Of a DNA stretch of 41,502 nucleotides, positions 7,189-14,887 are shown one piece after another. The DNA lies in the NCBI GenBank assembly GCA_017694495.1, contig JADIMU010000053.1, positions 1 through 41,502 on the forward strand, given 5' to 3'. Below the pieces are notes generated by a model, which saw nothing but the letters and a program-made list of their open reading frames with translations, had not been told where the DNA came from and searched no databases. This DNA comes from Candidatus Aphodenecus pullistercoris (GTDB taxonomy: Bacteria > Spirochaetota > Spirochaetia > Sphaerochaetales > Sphaerochaetaceae). Made by a program: the position numbers and the translations under genes. The first letter of the stretch is position 1; the number at the start of each line of letters is the position of its first letter.

Positions 7189-8738
7189 AATACAGACTTG
7201 GAATTGATGTGGGCGGCACGAACACTGATGCCGTCATCATAGACGAGAAGCTCAATGTCCTGTGCCAGACGAAGACGCCGACGACTGGGGACGTGCATAC
7301 GGGAATCATGAAGGCCGTCAGGACCGTCCTGGAGGAAGGCAAGGTCGACAGAAGGGACATCACGATGGCCATGCTTGGCACGACCCAGTGCACCAACGCC
7401 ATCGTCGAAAGGCGCGGCCTCGTGCCTGTGGCCGTACTTCGCATCGGCGCTCCGGCCACGGCAGGTATCCAGCCAATGACTGACTGGGCAGAGGATCTGA
7501 AGAGGATCGTATACGCGAGCACGATCGTCGCAGGTGGCTATGAGTATGACGGCAAGGAGCTGGCCCCACTCGACGAGGCGGCCTGCCTCGCCTTCTTCGA
7601 ATCGGTCAAGGGCCATGTCGAGTCCATCGCCATCTCAGGCGTCTTCTCGACGCTGCGCGACGAGCAGGAGAAGCGTGCCCGCGAGCTGGCACGGCAGGTG
7701 CTCGGTGATGATGTACACATCTCGCTGTCCAGCGAGATCGGCTCGATGGGACTGATCGAGCGCGAGAACGCGACCATACTGAACGCTGCCCTGGACAGGG
7801 TCGCCAGGACCTTCACCGAAGGCTTCGAGAGGAGCCTCAGGGAGGAGGGGCTTGAGAATGTCAGCCTCTACCTTTCGCAGAACGATGGCACCCTGATGGA
7901 CATTGAGGAGGCGCGACGCCACCCTGTGCTCACGATCGCATGCGGTCCTACAAACAGCATCAGGGGCGCAAGCTACCTGTCGAAAGTGTCCAACGCCATC
8001 GTCGTCGACGTCGGCGGAACCACGACCGACGTGGGCGCCTTGCAGAACGGTTTTCCAAGGGAGAGCGGAGTTGCCGTCACGATTGGCGGCGTGAGGACGA
8101 ACTTCAGGATGCCAGACGTCATCTCGATCGGCCTAGGAGGTGGCAGCATCGTGCGCCAGAAGCCGGATGGAAGCGTCACGGTCGGTCCTGACAGCGTCGG
8201 CTACCGCATCACGGATGAAGCCCTCGTCTTCGGAGGTTCGACGCTGACTGCGACTGATATCGCTGTCCGTCTGGGCATGGCCAGAATCGGGGATCCTGCC
8301 AAGGTCGCCAAGCTCGATGAAGGTCTCGCCAGAAAAGCGATGGAAAGGATCGTCGACATGGTCGAGGAGGCCATCGACTCGATGAAGCTCTCGGCAAGCG
8401 ACGTCACAGTCATCCTTGCCGGAGGCGGCTCGATCATAGTCCCGGCCTCGCTCAAGGGGGCGAAGGAAGTCATAGTACCCTCCCACAGCGACTGTGCCAA
8501 TGCCATAGGCAGCGCGATCAGCAAGGTCAGCGGCAACTATGAGAAGCTAGTCTCCTACGACGAGATCGACAGGGACAAGGCGCTCAAGCTCGCGACGAAC
8601 GAGGCTGTGCTCGCCGCCATGAAGGCTGGTGCGAAAGTCGACAGCGTCGAGGTCGTCGAGATGGAGGACGTTCCCTTGCAATACTATCCTGGCAACATGG
8701 TCAGGATCAGGATCAAGGTCGCAGGAGACCTGGCCTAG
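7185..8738 (+). CDS. Hydantoinase/oxoprolinase family protein (HyuA-like, short form)
   Basis: A 517-residue protein of the ASKHA-fold hydantoinase A/oxoprolinase family. The N-terminal phosphate-binding loop is GIDVGGTNTDAVI (residues 6-18), the second nucleotide motif VVDVGGTTTDVG is near residue 270, and GLGGGS lies further on. Members hydrolyse cyclic imides such as 5-oxoproline or hydantoins, often with ATP. This short form has no HyuB partner in the window; DUF917 appears to take that place. A longer start at 7176 is possible, but ATG 7185 gives the usual MKYRLGIDVGG start. The stop codon shares CTAG with that of the convergent regulator. The substrate is unknown. Confidence 0.85.
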   Translation: MKYRLGIDVGGTNTDAVIIDEKLNVLCQTKTPTTGDVHTGIMKAVRTVLEEGKVDRRDITMAMLGTTQCTNAIVERRGLVPVAVLRIGAPATAGIQPMTDWAEDLKRIVYASTIVAGGYEYDGKELAPLDEAACLAFFESVKGHVESIAISGVFSTLRDEQEKRARELARQVLGDDVHISLSSEIGSMGLIERENATILNAALDRVARTFTEGFERSLREEGLENVSLYLSQNDGTLMDIEEARRHPVLTIACGPTNSIRGASYLSKVSNAIVVDVGGTTTDVGALQNGFPRESGVAVTIGGVRTNFRMPDVISIGLGGGSIVRQKPDGSVTVGPDSVGYRITDEALVFGGSTLTATDIAVRLGMARIGDPAKVAKLDEGLARKAMERIVDMVEEAIDSMKLSASDVTVILAGGGSIIVPASLKGAKEVIVPSHSDCANAIGSAISKVSGNYEKLVSYDEIDRDKALKLATNEAVLAAMKAGAKVDSVEVVEMEDVPLQYYPGNMVRIRIKVAGDLA

Positions 8739-10267
8739 CCGCCCAGGCCTATGATGCGGCGCATCATCAAGGCTCTGTAGAGCATCACGTTCTGCGGAGC
8801 CTTCATTATGTCCGCATGGAGGATGGATGAGATCCTCTTCAGCCTGTACTTGACCGTGTTGTTGTGCACACCAAGCATCCTCGAAGTCTGGATCGTGCTC
8901 ATGTCGGCGTCGAGGAGGAAGGCTTCCAGCGTGTCCGTGAGGACAGTCCCCTCCTCCATCTCCTCGAGCACGGCCAGGGGAGAGAGGACGGAGGCGATCT
9001 CGTCCTCGCCCTTGGCCAGGACGGACAGGAAGTAGTCGACGAGCTGGACGTCGACAAGGTCAAGCACCTTCCTCCTGTAGACCTTGCTGGCAAGGTCGGC
9101 CGACGACTTGACCAGCAGGAAGGCCTTGCGTACTGCAGACGTGTCCTTCAGGTTGAAGGCCCTGACCAGGAGCCTGTCGCCATCATAGGCCAGGAGGGAG
9201 CTGACGGCCTCCAGAACATCCCCACCCATGGATGAGGCGAGGAAGAGGACGATGCTGTCCTGGTAAAGGTCGACGATTGGGCGCGCTATGTAGGGCTCGA
9301 GGCGCGACTTCACTTCATCCAGGCTTTCTTCCAGCCCTTCCCCCTTGACTGTGAACATCGTATCAATGCTCTTCACGTCGATCGAGAAGAGGTCCGCAAG
9401 CCGCCTCATCTTCAGGCTCTCGTCCTGGAGGATGGCCCTGACGAGCTCAGCGATCACGGCCTGGCCATGCTTGGGCGACCAGATCACAAGGAAGAGGTGG
9501 AGCGTCTCGACTGTCATGGCGAGCTGGTCATCGGTCAGTCCAGTCCCATTCTCCCTGACCACAGTCAGCATCAGGCTGCCCATTCCCCTCTCATGGATCC
9601 TTGCCTTGTCTACATGCCAGGCACTATCCAGTGAACCGGACTCGAAGAGACGTCCCAGCTCCTCCTCCCTGCCATGTGGAAAGGACGAGATGTTGATGAC
9701 TCTGCCCTGCGGATCGGAGAGGATCAGCGAGGCGCGCAGCCTGTCGCGGAGCATCCTGAGCACTGTCGAGACGCTGCGCAGCGACTCTGGAAGGAGGCTC
9801 ACCTCCTCCAGGATCTCGGTCACGAAACTGCTTGCATGGACTTCCTGGCGGAAGATCGCCTCGCATATGTCGCTTATCGCGTCGCTGTACCTGAGATGTT
9901 TGTCGGGGGGCATCTCTATGAGGGCGAAGGAGAGCTTGTCCGCCACTTCCTTGACCTCGTCGCTGATCTCAGGCACGAAGGTGCCTACATAGTAGAGCAT
10001 GAGGCCGACCTCGCCAGCGGCGGCCAGGCGGCGTATGACTGCGACCTGGGCCGAGCTGTCATTGCATATGTTGGCGAAGGCCGTGATGACGATCTCGCCT
10101 CCTTCGAAGCTGATCGCCTCGAAAAGCTCGCTCTGCGTCTGGCTGGGTTCGCTGTACTCGAGCACGGAGACGGATGAGACGGGACGCTCGAGCGCCCTGG
10201 CTCCTGCGACAAGGCGGGCCCCTCGCAATGAGGGAAGGTCAAGCAGCTTTCTGACAGTCAGACTCAT
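8735..10267 (-). CDS. PucR/CdaR-type transcriptional regulator
   Basis: A 510-residue cytoplasmic activator. The N-terminal PucR domain starts LTVRKLLDLPSLRGARLVAG, followed by the IVITAFANI stretch; the central part is variable and GGDEF-like in position. The C-terminal HTH is MLGVHNNTVKYRLKRISSIL, the usual PucR helix-turn-helix. PucR proteins control purine, allantoin, sugar-acid and hydantoin catabolism, so it probably senses the substrate of the permease - DUF917 - hydantoinase operon, which it faces and overlaps by four bases. An in-frame stop just upstream fixes the ATG at 10267 as the longest start. The only Shine-Dalgarno-like sequence, AGGAAGGTG, is about 20 bases away. Confidence 0.85.
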   Translation of the reverse strand: MSLTVRKLLDLPSLRGARLVAGARALERPVSSVSVLEYSEPSQTQSELFEAISFEGGEIVITAFANICNDSSAQVAVIRRLAAAGEVGLMLYYVGTFVPEISDEVKEVADKLSFALIEMPPDKHLRYSDAISDICEAIFRQEVHASSFVTEILEEVSLLPESLRSVSTVLRMLRDRLRASLILSDPQGRVINISSFPHGREEELGRLFESGSLDSAWHVDKARIHERGMGSLMLTVVRENGTGLTDDQLAMTVETLHLFLVIWSPKHGQAVIAELVRAILQDESLKMRRLADLFSIDVKSIDTMFTVKGEGLEESLDEVKSRLEPYIARPIVDLYQDSIVLFLASSMGGDVLEAVSSLLAYDGDRLLVRAFNLKDTSAVRKAFLLVKSSADLASKVYRRKVLDLVDVQLVDYFLSVLAKGEDEIASVLSPLAVLEEMEEGTVLTDTLEAFLLDADMSTIQTSRMLGVHNNTVKYRLKRISSILHADIMKAPQNVMLYRALMMRRIIGLGG

Positions 10268-10296
10268 GTTTTGATGTTAACAGCAATCACCTTCCT

Positions 10297-10325
10297 GTAT
10301 AATGGTTTGGCAAGCGGAGGTGAAA
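10297..10325 (-). promoter_or_regulatory. Putative promoter of the PucR-type regulator
   Basis: On the minus strand TTTCAC, a 17-base spacer and TTATAC, about 30 bases before the start codon. The match is moderate. Confidence 0.4.
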
Positions 10326-10328
10326 TCA

Positions 10329-10352
10329 TATCATAGTTTTACAAATATGATA
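10329..10352. promoter_or_regulatory. 24-bp dyad TATCATA-N10-TATGATA, candidate operator
   Basis: Perfect 7-base arms with partial symmetry extending inward (TTT/AAA). It lies three bases upstream of the predicted -35 of the regulator gene, a position suited to autoregulation or to an upstream activator site. Confidence 0.4.
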
Positions 10353-10396
10353 CGGAAACTTCACAGTTGAAGTATCAGGATTGAATTGAAATACAG

Positions 10397-11158
10397 TCAG
10401 TTCAGACTGCTTATCAGCGCGAGACCATTGAGCGTATGGTACTTGTCTATCGTCTCGATGCGCGGGATGAGGGGACTGATCGTCTGGCACAGTCCTCCAG
10501 TCGCCATGACGATGAGCCTTTCTCCCAGCTCGGCCTCGCTCTGGGCCACCATCTTCTCCACAAGTCCCGCATAGCCGTACATCAGGCCTGCTCGGATCGA
10601 GTCCTCGCTGCTCCGCCCAAGGACTGTGGATGGAATCTTCAGCTCGACCTGTGGAAGCTGGGCCGTCGCTCCGAAGAGGGCGTGGACGGCTGTAAGCAGG
10701 CCGGGGACGATGGCGACGCCACGCACCCTCCCCTCTCCGTCAACCGTCGAGAAGGTCAGCGCAGTGCCGAAGTCGACGGTCATCACAGCCTTGTCGGGGT
10801 GGACGTGGTGGGCCCAGGCCAGGTTGCACAGCAGGTCGCTGCCAAGCTCTGCAGGAAGGCTCTCCCTGTCCAGACCGGTCCTGACATCATTGCTGACGAC
10901 AAGGGCGTCACGACCGAAGAGGCGCCTCATGTTCTTCTGGACGGAGAGTGTGAGGTTGGGCACGACGGAGGACATGACGATGCGGTCCACAGCTGCCGTA
11001 TCGACTCTGGAGGACTCAAGAAGTGAGCGGAAGATGACGTAGTACTCGTCGCCCGTCTTCCTCTGGTCGCTGTAGACGCGCCAGCTGTGCACCCAAGCTC
11101 CGCCCTCGCCCAAGGCGAGGACGATGTTGGTGTTGCCGATGTCCACAGCGGCGAGCAT
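10397..11158 (-). CDS. coaX: Type III pantothenate kinase
   Basis: A 253-residue ASKHA-fold kinase that phosphorylates pantothenate with ATP, the first step of coenzyme A synthesis. Motifs are DIGNTN at residues 6-11, the SSVVP motif, GSDLLCNLAWA (substrate pocket) and VDFGTALTF (phosphate 2 with catalytic Asp). The ATG at 11158 overlaps the ABC-F stop by one base (TAATG), so it is translated from that mRNA. No other pantothenate kinase type is in the window. The call is secure. Confidence 0.93.
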   Translation of the reverse strand: MLAAVDIGNTNIVLALGEGGAWVHSWRVYSDQRKTGDEYYVIFRSLLESSRVDTAAVDRIVMSSVVPNLTLSVQKNMRRLFGRDALVVSNDVRTGLDRESLPAELGSDLLCNLAWAHHVHPDKAVMTVDFGTALTFSTVDGEGRVRGVAIVPGLLTAVHALFGATAQLPQVELKIPSTVLGRSSEDSIRAGLMYGYAGLVEKMVAQSEAELGERLIVMATGGLCQTISPLIPRIETIDKYHTLNGLALISSLN

Positions 11159-12795
11159 TACAGGAGCACCACTGTGTGGCGGCCGGCGTAGGCCTTGTCA
11201 CGAAGCTCGTCGATGCTCTTGTCGTTGATGTAGCTCTCGAAGTTCGTGATGCGGTCAATCAGTCCGGTGGGAGTGAACTCGATGATCCTGTTTGCGATCG
11301 ACTCGACGAACTGGTGGTCATGGCTGTTGAACAGCAAGGTGCCCTTGAAGTTGATGAGTCCGTCGTTCAGGGCCTGGATCGCCTCGAGGTCGAGGTGGCT
11401 CGTCGGCTCGTCGAAGATCATGCAATTGGCACCCTCGAGCATCATCTTGGCAAGGACGACGCGGACCTTCTCGCCTCCCGAGAGGACGCGGCAGGGCTTG
11501 AGGGCCTCGTCTCCGGAGAAGAGCATGCGTCCCAGGAAGGAGCGGACGAAGGTGTCGTCATCCTCCTTGCTGTACTGCTGGAGGTAGTCGGCGATGGAGA
11601 GGTCCGTGTCGAACATCCTCGTGTTGTCCTTGGGGAAGTAGCTCAGCGAGGTCGTGACACCCCAGGTGTAGCTGCCGCTGTCAGGCTCCATCTCGCCGGC
11701 GAGGATCTGGAAGAGGACAGTCTTGGCGTAGTGGTTGGGACCGACGAAGGCGACCTTGTCGCCCGGGTTGATCGTCAGGTTCAGCTTGTCGAAGATGACC
11801 TCTCCGTCGATAGTCTTGGACAGGTCCTTGATCTCGAGGCAGTTCTTGCCGATCTCGCGCTCCGGCTTGAAGGCGACATAGGGGAAGCGGCGGCTGGAAG
11901 GCTTGATGTCGTCCAGCGTGAGCTTCTCGATAAGCTTCTTGCGGCTTGTGGCCTGCTTGGCCTTGGCGACGTTGGAGCTGAAGCGCTGGATGAACTCCTT
12001 GAGCTCGGCGATCTTGTCCTCCCTCCTCTTCTTCTCGTCCTTCAGCTGCTTGGCGGCAAGCTGGCTGGACATGTACCAGAAGTCGTAGTTGCCGACATAG
12101 AGCTGGATCTTGCCATAGTCGATGTCGCATATGTGGGTGCACACAGTGTTGAGGAAGTGGCGGTCGTGGCTGACGACGATGACCGTGTTGTTGAAGTCCG
12201 CCAGGAAGTCCTCAAGCCAGTGGACGCTCTCAAGGTCGAGGTGGTTGGTCGGCTCGTCCAGAAGCAGGATGTCCGGGTTTCCGAAGAGGGCCTGAGCCAG
12301 AAGGACGCGGACCTTGAGGTTGTCCTCGATCTCCTCCATCTTCTTCTCGTGGAGGCTTGTCGGGATGCCAAGGCCGTCGAGCATCTGGGCAGCCTCGCTC
12401 TCGGCTTCCCAGCCGCCCATTTCGGCGAACTCGCTCTCAAGCTCGGCGGCGCGGATGCCGTCCTCCTCGCTGAAGTCCGACTTCGCGTAGATCTCGTCAC
12501 GCTCCTTCATGACGCTGTAGAGCTTGTCATAGCCCATGATGACGGTCTCGAGGACACCGTACTTGTTGAAGGCGAAGTGGTCCTGCCTGAGGACCGCCAT
12601 CCTCTCGCCCGGCGTGATGATGACCTCTCCGCTGTCGGCCTCGATCTCACCAGAGAGGATCTTCATGAAGGTCGACTTGCCCGCACCGTTGGCACCGATG
12701 ATGCCATAGCAGTTGCCGGGCGTGAACTTTATGTTGACGTCCTTGAAGAGGACCTGGGTTCCGTACGAAAGCGAAATGTTGCTGGCTGTGATCAT
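11158..12795 (-). CDS. ABC-F ATPase, YbiT-like, with one degenerate composite site
   Basis: A 545-residue soluble protein with two ABC domains and the ABC-F linker (about residues 240-310, rich in Lys/Arg with SSRRFPYVAF). ABC-F proteins bind the ribosomal E site and help translation, or protect it from antibiotics. Domain 1 has an intact Walker A (residues 34-42, GANGAGKST) and LLLDEPTNHLD, but its signature reads EIEDN (155-159) instead of LSGGE. Domain 2 has an intact LSGGE (438-442) and IFDEPTSHLD, but its Walker A is GPNHYAKT (352-359), with Ala for the key Gly. GGAGAG serves the ATG at 12795. A GTG at 12828 would lie beyond the T tract of a terminator and is unlikely. It is the first gene after tRNA-Glu and is followed by coaX. 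Confidence 0.9.
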   Translation of the reverse strand: MITASNISLSYGTQVLFKDVNIKFTPGNCYGIIGANGAGKSTFMKILSGEIEADSGEVIITPGERMAVLRQDHFAFNKYGVLETVIMGYDKLYSVMKERDEIYAKSDFSEEDGIRAAELESEFAEMGGWEAESEAAQMLDGLGIPTSLHEKKMEEIEDNLKVRVLLAQALFGNPDILLLDEPTNHLDLESVHWLEDFLADFNNTVIVVSHDRHFLNTVCTHICDIDYGKIQLYVGNYDFWYMSSQLAAKQLKDEKKRREDKIAELKEFIQRFSSNVAKAKQATSRKKLIEKLTLDDIKPSSRRFPYVAFKPEREIGKNCLEIKDLSKTIDGEVIFDKLNLTINPGDKVAFVGPNHYAKTVLFQILAGEMEPDSGSYTWGVTTSLSYFPKDNTRMFDTDLSIADYLQQYSKEDDDTFVRSFLGRMLFSGDEALKPCRVLSGGEKVRVVLAKMMLEGANCMIFDEPTSHLDLEAIQALNDGLINFKGTLLFNSHDHQFVESIANRIIEFTPTGLIDRITNFESYINDKSIDELRDKAYAGRHTVVLL

Positions 12796-12812
12796 GCAGT
12801 CGTTCTCTCCAG

Positions 12813-12849
12813 AAAAAAATTGCAGCACAAGGCCGGGACCCTGTGCTGC
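12813..12849 (-). terminator. Intrinsic terminator after tRNA-Glu
   Basis: On the minus strand GCAGCACAGG, a seven-base loop and CCTTGTGCTGC (one bulge), followed by AATTTTTTT. The T tract ends 18 bases before the ABC-F start codon, with only its ribosome site between. Confidence 0.8.
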
Positions 12850-12856
12850 TCTAGTT

Positions 12857-12928
12857 TAGTTCCTAGGGGAATCGAACCCCTATTTAGAGACTGAGAATCT
12901 CCCGTCCTAACCGTTAGACGAAGGAACC
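12857..12928 (-). tRNA. tRNA-Glu (CTC)
   Basis: A cloverleaf on the minus strand. Acceptor GGTTCCT pairs with AGGAACT (G1-U72 wobble), the anticodon loop TTCTCAG gives CTC, and the T arm is AGGGGTTCGATTCCCCT. CCA is not encoded. It follows tRNA-Gln by ten bases. Confidence 0.92.
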
Positions 12929-12938
12929 ATGTTCAGAT

Positions 12939-13009
12939 CTGGGATGGAGGGATTCGAACCCCCAAAGGCAGAACCAGAATCTGCAGTGTTACCATTACAC
13001 TACATCCCA
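12939..13009 (-). tRNA. tRNA-Gln (CTG)
   Basis: Acceptor TGGGATG/CATCCCA, anticodon stem GCAGA/TCTGC around TTCTGGT giving anticodon CTG, and T arm GGGGGTTCGAATCCCTC. CCA is not encoded. It is the first gene of the tRNA-Gln/tRNA-Glu transcript. Confidence 0.93.
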
Positions 13010-13034
13010 ATCTCCTGTTTTCCAGTCCTCGAGT

Positions 13035-13063
13035 AACTTACCTGAAAGCCTGTGATATGTCAA
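13035..13063 (-). promoter_or_regulatory. Promoter of tRNA-Gln/tRNA-Glu (and perhaps ABC-F, coaX)
   Basis: On the minus strand TTGACA, a 17-base spacer and TAAGTT, with the tRNA starting about 26 bases after the -10. No separate promoter was found for the ABC-F gene. Confidence 0.65.
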
Positions 13064-13186
13064 CAGCTTTTGTAAAAAATTCTAGAAAAGTTTTCATGTC
13101 GTTACAAATCAAGGAAATGCAAATCAGAAAACCTGATCATTGGCCATAATGCCTACTGTCTGCATAGGTATGTATGGAGGTAGTTC

Positions 13187-13429
13187 ATGAGGAAGATATA
13201 CACAGGTCAGGACGGCGTCCTGAGGAGGAAGGCGAACTTCGCCTCTCTGGTGAATGCGGTGTGCTATTCGGGAAGAAGGACGATAAAGGGCGAAGAGCTG
13301 AGCCTCGTGGAGGAGGAGCTGCTCGACGGCGAGGCGCTGAGGACGATCTTCCCCCGCTACGCCGACTGCGTGACGATGCACTCGGCGAAGGGGGACATAA
13401 AGCTGATCGTGCTCTCGCCTCAGGGGTAG
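13187..13429 (+). CDS. Small protein of unknown function (80 aa)
   Basis: An 80-residue protein starting MRKIYTGQDGVLRRKANFASLVNAV and ending IKLIVLSPQG. GGAGG at 13176-13180 is correctly spaced from the ATG at 13187. It has no signal peptide, membrane segment or cysteine-rich motif; it is a mixed acidic/basic soluble protein with one Cys near residue 26 and one near 61. The codon usage matches the surrounding genes, which supports a real gene. Its last ten bases overlap the 3' end of convergent tsaD. It stands alone on this strand. I do not recognise a family and assign no function. Confidence 0.7.
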   Translation: MRKIYTGQDGVLRRKANFASLVNAVCYSGRRTIKGEELSLVEEELLDGEALRTIFPRYADCVTMHSAKGDIKLIVLSPQG

Positions 13430-14439
13430 CTGTGCTTGAAGGCGGCCACGCGGGAATGGGCTGTAAGGTCGAGCCCATCACGTACGCCGTCCATCAGATA
13501 GCGGTAGCCGAGTCCGGCGACCATGGCACCATTGTCGGTGCACAGCTTGAGCGAAGGGAAGGTGACTGTATAGCCGCCCTTCTCCAGCTCCTTGAGCTGA
13601 GCCCTGAGGAGACTATTGGCGGCGACTCCCCCACCCGCGCTGACACGCTTGAGGCCAGTGTCCTTCAGCGCCGCCTTGACGCGCTTCATGAGTATGCCTA
13701 CGGCACAGCGCTGGAAGGAGGCTGCGATGTTCTCCGCACTGGCCTCGGCATCGCCGTTGCGGAACTTGTCCAGCTGGTTGATGACTCCGGTCTTCAGCCC
13801 GCTGTATGACATGTCGTAGGGATGCTCGCCCCTGTCCAGCGTCGGACCGGGGAAGAGGAAGGCCATGTCGTCTCCCGACTTGCTCAGGCGGTCGATGACG
13901 ACGCCACCCGGGTAGCCGAGGTTGTAGAACTTCGCGACCTTGTCGAAGGCCTCTCCGATGGCGTCGTCGATCGTCGTGCCAAGGACAGTGATCTCATCGT
14001 AGCCGTCGACACGGCAGATGACTGTGTGGCCACCGGAAACGAGGACTCCGAGATAGGGATACTCGAGCGGCTGCTCGATCTGCGAAGCGTAGAGATGGGC
14101 CCTGATGTGGTCGATGCCGATCACGGGTATGCCCAGCGTGTAGGCGAAGGCCTTGGCGAAGTTGACGCCCACAAGGAGGGAGCCGAGCAGGCCAGGCCTG
14201 TTGGAAACGGCCACAGCGTCGAGATCCTCCTTCCTTACACCTGCCTGGTCGATGGCGGCCTTGACGACCTGGGCGATCCACTCAGTATGGAGTCTGCTTG
14301 CAAGCTCGGGCACCACTCCCTGATAGGGCTTGTGGAGCTCGATCTGGGTCGCGATCACATTGGACAGAATCTCATGACCATCCCTGACGAGGGCCGCGGA
14401 GCACTCGTCACAGCTGGTCTCAATACCTAGTACTAGCAT
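13420..14439 (-). CDS. tsaD: tRNA threonylcarbamoyladenosine transferase TsaD
   Basis: A 339-residue ASKHA-fold protein that, with TsaB and TsaE, transfers threonylcarbamoyl to A37 of tRNAs that read ANN codons. The N-terminus is MLVLGIETSCDECSAAL. The metal-binding HIRAH (His111, His115) and the loop VSGGHT are present, as is the C-terminal CTDNGAMVAGLG. Length and motifs are normal for the family. The ATG at 14439 lies nine bases after the stop of an unknown 86-residue protein on the same strand, so the two are probably co-transcribed. tsaB and tsaE are not in the window. tRNA-Thr, a substrate of this modification, is nearby, which may be chance. Confidence 0.95.
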   Translation of the reverse strand: MLVLGIETSCDECSAALVRDGHEILSNVIATQIELHKPYQGVVPELASRLHTEWIAQVVKAAIDQAGVRKEDLDAVAVSNRPGLLGSLLVGVNFAKAFAYTLGIPVIGIDHIRAHLYASQIEQPLEYPYLGVLVSGGHTVICRVDGYDEITVLGTTIDDAIGEAFDKVAKFYNLGYPGGVVIDRLSKSGDDMAFLFPGPTLDRGEHPYDMSYSGLKTGVINQLDKFRNGDAEASAENIAASFQRCAVGILMKRVKAALKDTGLKRVSAGGGVAANSLLRAQLKELEKGGYTVTFPSLKLCTDNGAMVAGLGYRYLMDGVRDGLDLTAHSRVAAFKHSYP

Positions 14440-14448
14440 ATGAGAAGC

Positions 14449-14709
14449 TTAATACACTTCGTCCCCGTCTTCGTCAATATCGTCGTCGAAGCCGAGGCCG
14501 CCGAGCATGCCGTCCATTCCGGCAAGATGGCTGTAGGCGTAGTAGTCGTACAGATCGTCGCTCATCATGCTCAGAGCGTAGGAAGCCACATCAGTGGTCG
14601 ATATCTGTCCAATCTCGACGGAAGGAAGCGGCTTGGAGGCCCCATAGTTCGCCGGGACGGGAATGAGGATGTCGCCAGTGAAGATTCTTCCAAAAATGTT
14701 TTCTCCCAT
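14449..14709 (-). CDS. Small acidic protein of unknown function upstream of tsaD (86 aa)
   Basis: An 86-residue protein from the ATG at 14709, which has a strong AAGGAGGG ribosome site; a longer reading frame to 14784 lacks one. It begins MGENIFGRIFTGDILIPVPANYG, has a Ser/Tyr/Met-rich middle, a Gly/Met stretch and an acidic tail FDDDIDEDGDEVY. It has no signal peptide or clear membrane span. It is separated from tsaD by nine bases and has its own TTTCCT/TATCTT promoter, so it leads the tsaD operon. I recognise no family. The acidic tail suggests a binding partner or regulator, but that is a guess. Confidence 0.7.
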   Translation of the reverse strand: MGENIFGRIFTGDILIPVPANYGASKPLPSVEIGQISTTDVASYALSMMSDDLYDYYAYSHLAGMDGMLGGLGFDDDIDEDGDEVY

Positions 14710-14752
14710 GCCATTGCCCTCCTTGTAAGTTATTCTGGTAATTCCTGCCTCT

Positions 14753-14781
14753 AAGATAGCCCATATGGAGGAAAAAGGAAA
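14753..14781 (-). promoter_or_regulatory. Putative promoter of the 86-aa gene and tsaD
   Basis: On the minus strand TTTCCT, a 17-base spacer and TATCTT preceded by GC. It closely resembles the promoters proposed for secA and the DUF368 gene. Confidence 0.45.
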
Positions 14782-14829
14782 CAATCAAAGATTGAATGCA
14801 ATGTCCGCAGCATCAGATTCTCTGACAGG

Positions 14830-14882
14830 ACAAGGAAAAGAAGAACGTCCAGCCTGACAACCACTTTGCCTTGCTGGACGTT
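14830..14882 (-). terminator. Intrinsic terminator after tRNA-Thr
   Basis: Perfect ten-base arms AACGTCCAGC/GCTGGACGTT (14844-14853 and 14873-14882) with a 19-base loop, followed on the minus strand by CTTCTTTTCCTT. It lies six bases downstream of the tRNA. Confidence 0.7.
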
Positions 14883-14887
14883 CAGCG

